A DNA stretch of 12,147 nt. Source: Phoronis ovalis. Its lineage: Eukaryota > Phoronida > Phoronidae. The translations under genes and the position numbers were made by a program. The notes below the pieces were generated by a model that was not told where the DNA came from, searched no databases, and saw nothing but the letters and a program-made list of their open reading frames with translations. Shown in pieces: positions 10,001-12,147 of this stretch. The stretch covers positions 1-12,147 of the forward strand of contig JAOXYB010047425.1 of NCBI GenBank assembly GCA_028565635.1, read 5' to 3'. Position 1 is the stretch's first letter, and every line of letters starts with the position of its first letter.

Positions 10001-11743
10001 TTATTTACTTATTTTAAAATGCTATCAGCTTGATGGATCTGTAGATAAATACTACACAGTCACTAAATGTTTTCAATTTTTTTGATTTTCAATAATTATT
10101 TACAAAACAAATCAAACGACATCACACGTAACCTCAAAATTTACATTTAAAGTGGCTTGCCATAACCTATAGGGTTATGGACTTGTTTTTATTTTAGTAT
10201 TATCAGTGTAATATGATTATTTTAATTATTTTGTATGTAGTAAAATTTTTAAAATAATCTTGAGTTTGTGTACCGGTCTGATGAGATGCAATCTGTACAT
10301 GTAACTGGGGGGGGGGGGGTTAGTTCAATATTGTTTACACTTCTCACAATGTCTAGCAGTGCCACCCATAACATGGGGAGGCACTCGTCATTTTGTTTCT
10401 CCGGTTTTACTTTAGTGACTACGAACTGTGCTTCTAGGTGGGGAATGCCTCTGGCAATGAACATTTCTGACAACTATCCAAAAGTTTCTATCAAAATGTT
10501 TTGTGACCTTACCAAATGTTGAAGGCCCGTTTCCTGCTTGATTTAAAAAAAATCTGAAAAATTAGTCATGTTCTATATACCTTCACAACAGATCTCTTGA
10601 CTATGCCACTATACCTCTTGACCGCCCCATTTCATACCAAAATTTCTCAAAAAAGGTTACCCATATCTGTGGTCCATCTCAATTAACCCCACATGTTATT
10701 AATCCCCTGGGATATGTAATATCTTATTGCCTCAAGGTTTAGTAGAAATGTTTTGTCACAAGGTTGGTAGTTACTGGAGCTTGTGAGTTTGTTTGTTACT
10801 AGATTTTAGAACTACTTTTTGAAGAGTATTTATAAGTTGTAATGGAACAGGCTATGCGTAAACATATATAATTATTTGAATAATGGAGTGAAAAGATTTG
10901 TATTTTTTAATTTGCAGATTGAAAATAAAATAGGAAAATGTGGAGAAGTTACCAGTAGTCTTAACCTCATGATCACAGGAGTATGTTCATATGTACTTGA
11001 TCCTTTTGTAAGTTTTATGTAGAATTTTTTCTAAACTTTTTGCCTCTTCTGTATGCTAGTATAGATCAATGCTCTCAAAGAGTCAGTATAAGAAAAGTAT
11101 CCATTGTTATTTGTCAGACTGGAAACAATAGTTCTTATACACCAGTCTTTTGACATGCTACAGGAGATGGGTGAAGTGTTATGTAAATAAAATTGCTATT
11201 ATGATAGTACTAATTACATGATTTGTCTTAATATAACTTATTTCGAATTAATTGGTGCTATATGTCACTTCATAACTTTTGTATATTTTCTCTTTCTGTG
11301 TCTCTACTTGTACGATCTATGGATACCAGGTGTATTTTCGTGCCATCTATTAACTTGTGATATTAACTTGCGATATTAACTAGCGATATTTTAATTTTGT
11401 ATGTATTTATTTTGTTTTTATTTTATTTGTAATTTTATAACTATGTTGGTCGGTGGAAAAGCCTTGGCTTATGTTTCTTTGTTCATTATGTACCGACGTT
11501 AAATAAAGATTATTCTATTCTATTCAATCCTGTATTGATAAGTCACCACATCTTTGTGACTACCAGATGGCTTGCATGATAAAAAGCTTCTATTAATTTC
11601 ATGATTTTTTACTTACAGAATGGTTTTTGGTACAGTTTTGGTTGGGGCTTATTCTTCTTCATTCCCAGTATAATACTTGCTGTAAAATTAGCAGGAGTTT
11701 ATCGTAAAACAGACAAATATGATGCAGAATTATATGGAGGAGT
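785..11743 (+). CDS. PROM1-like: Prominin (CD133/PROM1-like) gene, internal part, 17 exons
   Basis: Joining 785-1008, 1125-1211, 2820-2883, 3138-3211, 4649-4722, 5082-5228, 5730-5865, 6225-6289, 6588-6669, 7063-7212, 7749-7823, 8220-8297, 8683-8733, 9069-9149, 9928-9996, 10918-11007 and 11619-11743 gives 1672 nt with no stop and matching phases at all 16 junctions. The product runs: end of a large extracellular loop (about residues 1-174), TM3 (175-198), short cytoplasmic loop (199-222), TM4 (223-248), second large loop (249-515), TM5 (about 518-543), start of the cytoplasmic tail. This order and these sizes fit prominins, whose loops are about 250-290 residues, as does the GVGFSFIFCW motif at TM4. 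Eleven N-glycosylation sequons are present (N19, 28, 43, 96, 282, 330, 336, 386, 429, 436, 455), all in predicted extracellular loops. Prominins bind cholesterol and shape plasma-membrane protrusions. Both ends are missing. Orthology to PROM1 rather than PROM2 cannot be decided here. Confidence 0.82.
1125..1211 (+). CDS. PROM1-like: Prominin exon 2: EC2 segment
   Basis: The acceptor is ATTACAG at 1118-1124 and the donor GTAAGT at 1212, phase 0 on both sides, 29 codons (residues 75-103). It reads LNSVLDAIDTAKGEVQAVKD followed by a sequon at N96. Hydrophobic residues spaced in heptad-like fashion suggest a helix. The preceding intron is only 116 bp, the shortest in the window. Confidence 0.9.
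1212..2819 (+). other. Intron 2, largest intron, repeat-bearing
   Basis: Bounded by GTAAGT at 1212 and TTATAG at 2814-2819, phase 0. At 1608 bp it is the longest intron here. The block 1494-2365 is an old dispersed repeat, annotated separately. The rest (1212-1493 and 2366-2819) is AT-rich with no exon or recognisable element. The minus-strand open frames at 1739-1945 and 1888-2163 lie inside the repeat and are not genes. Confidence 0.85.
1494..2365. repeat. Degraded hairpin-headed dispersed repeat with four internal units
   Basis: The head at 1494-1525 (TTTTTATGTCCATCACC, then a broken inverted half) matches the head of the repeat at 11962. The block 1748-1833 aligns with 12071-12147, sharing GCTTCAGTTTT, ACAGGGT and GGTCAAAG. 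Inside are four units marked by TTTGTTCC at 1571, 1875, 2088 and 2208, each followed by a GACTGGA motif (1621, 1923, 2143, 2252). In units 1, 2 and 4 a CCAAATCTTT / CCGAATCTT-like end follows near 1720-1729, 2021-2030 and 2350-2358. Unit 3 lacks this end. Repeats of this style are common in mollusc genomes. No coding capacity survives. Confidence 0.75.
2820..2883 (+). CDS. PROM1-like: Prominin exon 3: EC2 segment
   Basis: The acceptor is ACTTATAG at 2812-2819 and the donor GTAAGT at 2884. It enters in phase 0 and leaves in phase 1 (a lone A). It encodes residues 104-124, AEQEFDSIKTKVNDEVQSGI plus T. It is a short, acidic, helix-favouring segment without cysteines or sequons. The split codon joins with CT from exon 4 to give Thr, which supports both boundaries. 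Confidence 0.88.
3138..3211 (+). CDS. PROM1-like: Prominin exon 4: EC2 segment
   Basis: The acceptor is ATTTCAG at 3131-3137 and the donor GTAAGT at 3212. It enters in phase 1 and leaves in phase 0. It encodes residues 125-149, beginning TVKTQANTAYKTIEDGL, a likely extracellular helix. The preceding intron 3 (2884-3137) is 254 bp and unremarkable. Confidence 0.9.
3212..4648 (+). other. Intron 4, nothing recognisable
   Basis: Bounded by GTAAGT at 3212 and TTTATAG ending 4648, phase 0, 1437 bp. It is very AT-rich. Minus-strand open frames at 3585-3794 and 3912-4100 show no family resemblance and no splice or start context. The short string CGGGGTG occurs at 3796 and 4374 in the same orientation, so the two copies do not form an inverted terminal pair. 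AATAAATGT-like strings near 4501 and 4569 could be the ends of decayed retroposons, without further support. Confidence 0.75.
4649..4722 (+). CDS. PROM1-like: Prominin exon 5: end of EC2
   Basis: The acceptor is TTTTATAG and the donor GTGAGG at 4723. It enters in phase 0 and leaves in phase 2 (AG). It encodes residues 150-173, NFQLSEVAKGIDPARKHIKT then VGDY. It is the stretch immediately before TM3, and the split Arg codon 174 is completed by the first base of exon 6. Confidence 0.9.
4723..5081 (+). other. Intron 5, no internal feature seen
   Basis: A 359-bp phase-2 intron with donor GTGAGG and acceptor TTCTCAG. It is AT-rich, with no repeat or exon recognised. Confidence 0.8.
5082..5228 (+). 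CDS. PROM1-like: Prominin exon 6: TM3 and cytoplasmic loop
   Basis: The acceptor is ATTCTCAG and the donor GTAAGT at 5229, phase 2 on both sides. It encodes residues 174-222. Residues 175-198, starting WYAGIGLSCVLLLVVVFNYL, form an unbroken hydrophobic segment read as TM3. Residues 199-222 form a small loop with cysteines C205 and C212, a GDGAS stretch and RGVGAN before TM4. Prominins have a short loop with Cys and an RG...N motif here, which is one of the best family signatures in the window. The loop cysteines could be palmitoylated or paired; neither is shown by sequence. Confidence 0.96.
5229..5729 (+). other. Intron 6, with hairpin remnant
   Basis: A 501-bp phase-2 intron, donor GTAAGT and acceptor TTGTTGCAG. 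It contains a GGTCAC hairpin at 5334-5358, annotated separately. A minus-strand open frame at 5395-5580 is not supported as a gene. The rest is plain AT-rich sequence. Confidence 0.8.
5334..5358. repeat. GGTCACCTGA hairpin, repeat remnant
   Basis: GGGTCACCTGA is followed by TAA and TCAAGTGACCT. The 11-base arms pair with one mismatch and one G.T. The form 'GGTCACCTGA ... GTGACCT' resembles the head hairpin of dispersed repeats I associate with mollusc genomes, so this is probably a truncated copy. No body of the element is recognisable downstream. Confidence 0.5.
5730..5865 (+). CDS. PROM1-like: Prominin exon 7: TM4 and start of EC3
   Basis: The acceptor is TTGTTGCAG and the donor GTAACC at 5866. 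It enters in phase 2 and leaves in phase 0. It encodes residues 223-268. AGVGFSFIFCWLLMLLTMIL and the following FLAGGL make TM4 (about 223-248). Then YTEVCKPLSNEEQKIAILQ opens the second large extracellular loop, with C254 just outside the membrane. The GVG-SF-FCW pattern is the clearest prominin signature I recognise here. Confidence 0.97.
5866..6224 (+). other. Intron 7, no internal feature seen
   Basis: A 359-bp phase-0 intron, donor GTAACC and acceptor TATTGTAG. A minus-strand open frame (5910-6146) has no recognisable relative and no gene signals. Confidence 0.8.
6225..6289 (+). CDS. PROM1-like: Prominin exon 8: EC3 segment
   Basis: The acceptor is TATTGTAG and the donor GTAAGT at 6290. 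It enters in phase 0 and leaves in phase 2. It encodes residues 269-289, IIDGVIPGVIPEINISIATA plus Y, with a sequon at N282. The split codon GA+A gives Glu 290 and matches exon 9. Confidence 0.9.
6588..6669 (+). CDS. PROM1-like: Prominin exon 9: EC3 segment
   Basis: The acceptor is TTTTTTAG and the donor GTGTGT at 6670, which is weaker than its neighbours. It enters in phase 2 and leaves in phase 0. It encodes residues 290-317, starting EKCKDNKAIYEAF and ending LDQMLDLD. C292 follows C254 by 38 residues, so a disulphide between them is plausible but unproven. The donor is chosen because it keeps phase with exon 10, and reading on gives a stop two codons later. Confidence 0.88.
6670..7062 (+). 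other. Intron 9, no internal feature seen
   Basis: A 393-bp phase-0 intron with a GTGTGT donor and an ATCTTTGTAG acceptor. TCTTAACAG at 6837-6845 looks like an acceptor, but the sequence after it (starting TAATAAAAAG) has stops in two frames at once and no prominin content. Confidence 0.75.
7063..7212 (+). CDS. PROM1-like: Prominin exon 10: EC3 segment, ends at a GC donor
   Basis: The acceptor is CTTTGTAG at 7055-7062, phase 0. It encodes residues 318-367, starting KLGIADAINSVGNVSVNTN, with sequons N330 and N336, and ending GIDFNSILNE. The end is placed at GAG|GCAAGG (7213). This is a GC donor with otherwise good consensus and gives phase 0 into exon 11. The nearest in-frame GT choice (AGT|GTTATT, 7228) is a poor donor and would add ARDNS. 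Length and phase fit the following exons. Confidence 0.88.
7213..7748 (+). other. Intron 10, probable GC-AG intron
   Basis: A 536-bp phase-0 intron. It starts GCAAGG rather than GT and ends ATCTTACAG. GC-AG introns are a known minor class spliced by the major spliceosome, usually with strong remaining donor match, as here. No repeat or internal exon was recognised. Confidence 0.75.
7749..7823 (+). CDS. PROM1-like: Prominin exon 11: EC3 segment
   Basis: The acceptor is ATCTTACAG and the donor GTAAGT at 7824, phase 0 on both sides, 25 codons (residues 368-392). It reads LNKKLVQIDLLVFANDLRNA then SNILN, with a sequon at N386. The open frame runs on past the donor to 7919, but that extension is intronic. 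Confidence 0.92.
7824..8219 (+). other. Intron 11, no internal feature seen
   Basis: A 396-bp phase-0 intron, donor GTAAGT and acceptor ATATTTTTTTAG. AT-rich, nothing recognised. Confidence 0.8.
8220..8297 (+). CDS. PROM1-like: Prominin exon 12: EC3 segment
   Basis: The acceptor is a T-run ending TTTTTTTAG and the donor GTAAAT at 8298. Phase 0 on both sides, 26 codons (residues 393-418). It reads IIALNEYASDLTFLQTSVVA then GMMKDT. No cysteine or sequon. Predicted helical. Confidence 0.88.
8298..8682 (+). other. Intron 12, no internal feature seen
   Basis: A 385-bp phase-0 intron, donor GTAAAT and acceptor GTATTGTAG. AT-rich, nothing recognised. Confidence 0.8.
8683..8733 (+). CDS. PROM1-like: Prominin exon 13: EC3 micro-segment
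   Basis: The smallest exon here, 17 codons (residues 419-435), phase 0 on both sides, with acceptor ATTGTAG and donor GTACTG. It reads EELRKAVEQVNNSVDIK, an amphipathic helix-like segment with a sequon at N429. The donor is only moderate, so inclusion may vary. Identity as an exon rests on splice sites, open frame, composition and place in the series. Confidence 0.82.
8734..9068 (+). other. Intron 13, no internal feature seen
   Basis: A 335-bp phase-0 intron, donor GTACTG and acceptor GATTTGCAG. AT-rich, nothing recognised. Confidence 0.8.
9069..9149 (+). CDS. PROM1-like: Prominin exon 14: EC3 segment
   Basis: The acceptor is GATTTGCAG and the donor GAG|GTACCT at 9150. Phase 0 on both sides, 27 codons (residues 436-462). 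It reads NETTSLLQGIEAAQTNIQIN then GSTLVSE, with sequons at N436 and N455. Like exons 10-13 it is helix-favouring and symmetric. Confidence 0.9.
9150..9927 (+). other. Intron 14, no internal feature seen
   Basis: A 778-bp phase-0 intron, donor GTACCT and acceptor CCTTTCAG. A minus-strand open frame at 9297-9566 has no recognisable domain. A small AAGTC...GACTT inverted repeat near 9602-9619 is too short to mean much. Confidence 0.75.
9928..9996 (+). CDS. PROM1-like: Prominin exon 15: EC3 segment
   Basis: The acceptor is CCTTTCAG and the donor GAG|GTAATT at 9997. Phase 0 on both sides, 23 codons (residues 463-485). It reads TVSSTTKDVLSDVKSFIASV then KDE, a likely helix without sequons or cysteines. 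Confidence 0.88.
9997..10917 (+). other. Intron 15, with G-run
   Basis: A 921-bp phase-0 intron, donor GTAATT and acceptor TTTGCAG. It holds a perfect 8-bp hairpin (CCATAACC, loop, GGTTATGG) at 10160-10180 and a 13-base G run at 10307-10319. From 10260 to about 10530 the sequence is less AT-rich than its surroundings and is open on both strands (plus 10268-10522, minus 10249-10473). It may be an inserted repeat, but I recognise no family. Confidence 0.7.
10307..10319 (+). repeat. Mononucleotide run of 13 G
   Basis: Thirteen consecutive G residues lie in an otherwise AT-rich intron. The length of such a run is prone to both biological variation and sequencing error. Confidence 0.95.
10918..11007 (+). 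CDS. PROM1-like: Prominin exon 16: end of EC3, pre-TM5
   Basis: The acceptor is TTTGCAG and the chosen donor TTT|GTAAGT at 11008. Phase 0 on both sides, 30 codons (residues 486-515). It begins IENKIGKCGEVTSSLNLM and ends with a VCSYVLDPF segment leading into TM5. Known prominins have a Cys-containing stretch ending in a DP motif just before TM5, so the long form is favoured. An inner donor (GGA|GTATGT, 10981) is also in phase 0 and would drop nine residues including C508. C493 and C508 bring the EC3 cysteines to four. Confidence 0.9.
11349..11387. repeat. Three tandem 13-bp units
   Basis: ATTAACTTGTGAT, ATTAACTTGCGAT and ATTAACTAGCGAT stand head to tail, each differing from its neighbour by one base. 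It is a minisatellite-like cluster just upstream of the retroposon-like tail, and possibly part of that element. Confidence 0.85.
11400..11525 (+). mobile_element. Probable 3' end of a retroposon (SINE/LINE type)
   Basis: A T-rich stretch is followed by GTTGGTCGGTGGAAAAGCCTTGG, then TACCGACGTTAAATAAAG with an AATAAA signal at 11502-11507, and a tail of about three ATTCT units (11512-11525). A polyadenylation signal followed at once by a short-unit tail is typical of the 3' ends of non-LTR retroposons, including those in lophotrochozoan genomes. GTCGGT and ACCGAC could pair as a small 3' stem. The 5' limit and target-site duplications are not visible, and no open frame is present. Confidence 0.45.
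11619..11743 (+). CDS. PROM1-like: Prominin exon 17: TM5 and start of cytoplasmic tail
   Basis: The acceptor is ACTTACAG and the donor GTAAGT at 11744. It enters in phase 0 and leaves in phase 2 (GT, probably Val). It encodes residues 516-556. NGFWYSFGWGLFFFIPSIIL then AVKLAGVY is TM5, rich in aromatic residues on the outer side. It is followed by basic and acidic tail residues with Y549 and Y554. Vertebrate PROM1 is tyrosine-phosphorylated in its tail, and Y549 stands in a similar place. Equivalence is inference. The remaining tail lies downstream of the window. Confidence 0.95.
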
Positions 11744-11961
11744 GTAAGTTATTGATAAAATATCTTGATGTCTAATCCAATAATGAAATTAAATGCAAGT
11801 TGCACTGTTGAGTGAGGTGGAATCTCAATTGTCATACTAAGATTGCATAATTCTCCAGAAGTAATAGCCAATATGATGGTTTTTTTTTTTACTTAAGGTA
11901 GACTTCCAGTCTATTTTTGGTTACAAATAGGCTAAATTTTCTTTGAGTTTGAGACAGTGGT

Positions 11962-12147
11962 GATTTTTATGCCCATCCACCATAGTGGAATGGGCATATT
12001 GTCGTAGTGTAGGCGTTGTTGTTGTTGTTGTCGTCGTTGTCGTCGTATGTAACACTTTCTTTGTCTCACAATAACAGCTTCAGTTTTTACCCGATCGGTT
12101 TCATATTTGGCACAGGGTAAATACAGGTCAAAGCGCAGGTCTGATAT
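11962..12147 (+). repeat. Hairpin-headed dispersed repeat, 5' part, cut by window end
   Basis: The head hairpin at 11969-11997 has arms ATGCCCATCCAC and GTGG-A-ATGGGCAT (12 bp with one bulged A, loop CATA). It is followed by ATATTGTCG, a GTT/GTC trinucleotide run (12015-12044), and a body that aligns with 1748-1833 in intron 2. This copy has the better-preserved hairpin and so seems younger. The design (TATGCCC hairpin, then ATATTG) resembles repeats I associate with bivalve and gastropod genomes. Confidence 0.75.
12015..12044 (+). repeat. GTT/GTC trinucleotide microsatellite
   Basis: Ten triplets: five GTT, then GTC GTC GTT GTC GTC. It lies inside the hairpin-headed repeat just after the head, where such elements often carry a simple repeat. 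Confidence 0.9.

Larger units (their letters stand above)
11008..11618 (+). other. Intron 16, with retroposon-like 3' end
   Basis: A 611-bp phase-0 intron, donor GTAAGT and acceptor ACTTACAG. The central part (about 11349-11525) holds a 13-bp tandem repeat and a retroposon-like tail, annotated separately. The remainder is AT-rich without other features. Confidence 0.75.
11744..12147 (+). other. Start of next intron, running into a repeat
   Basis: A strong GTAAGT donor opens a phase-2 intron that continues past the window. 11744-11960 shows nothing beyond a T run at 11880-11890. From about 11962 to the end is a hairpin-headed repeat. Confidence 0.8.

Noticed and set aside
1-12147. Search for CRISPR arrays, bacterial operons, tRNA or rRNA genes, or a viral insert
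   Set aside because: No evenly spaced repeats, no Shine-Dalgarno-led gene series, no tRNA-like folds or rRNA motifs, and no viral coding segments were seen. The intron-exon layout shows an animal nuclear gene.

Overview
The window is eukaryotic, almost certainly animal, nuclear DNA. It is AT-rich and carries short exons bounded by GT/AG sites, with frame kept from exon to exon and introns of about 0.1 to 1.6 kb. The repeats, which consist of short hairpins headed by motifs such as TATGCCCATCCAC or GGTCACCTGA, are of a kind I associate with mollusc and other lophotrochozoan genomes. A bivalve or gastropod is my best guess for the host, by inference only.

One plus-strand gene fills the window. 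Seventeen consecutive exons (785 to 11743) join to an uninterrupted partial protein of 556 complete codons plus a split codon at each end. It reads as a prominin (CD133/PROM1 family), the cholesterol-binding pentaspan glycoprotein of membrane protrusions, microvilli and photoreceptor discs. Both gene ends lie outside. Missing upstream are the signal peptide, first extracellular domain, TM1, first cytoplasmic loop, TM2 and the start of the first large loop. Missing downstream are most of the C-terminal tail and the 3' UTR.

Layout: 1-784 is upstream intron without a recognisable exon. Exons 1-5 (785-4722) encode the rest of the first large extracellular loop (EC2). Exons 6-7 (5082-5865) encode TM3, the short cytoplasmic loop and TM4. 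Exons 7-16 (5730-11007) encode the second large loop (EC3). Exon 17 (11619-11743) encodes TM5 and the start of the tail. 11744-12147 is the next intron, entering a repeat at the window edge. Residue numbers below count from the first complete codon (Val, 787-789).

Intron 2 (1212-2819) carries an old repeat with four imperfect internal units. Its head and a central block match the repeat that begins near 11962. Intron 6 carries a second hairpin remnant, intron 15 a 13-base G run, and intron 16 a probable retroposon 3' end.

The points most worth a second look are a GC-AG intron after exon 10, a second in-frame donor inside exon 16 just before TM5, seven successive symmetric phase-0 exons encoding most of EC3, and the repeated hairpin-headed element. 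I found no new multi-gene system. This is an ordinary, well-preserved metazoan gene with some splicing and repeat features.
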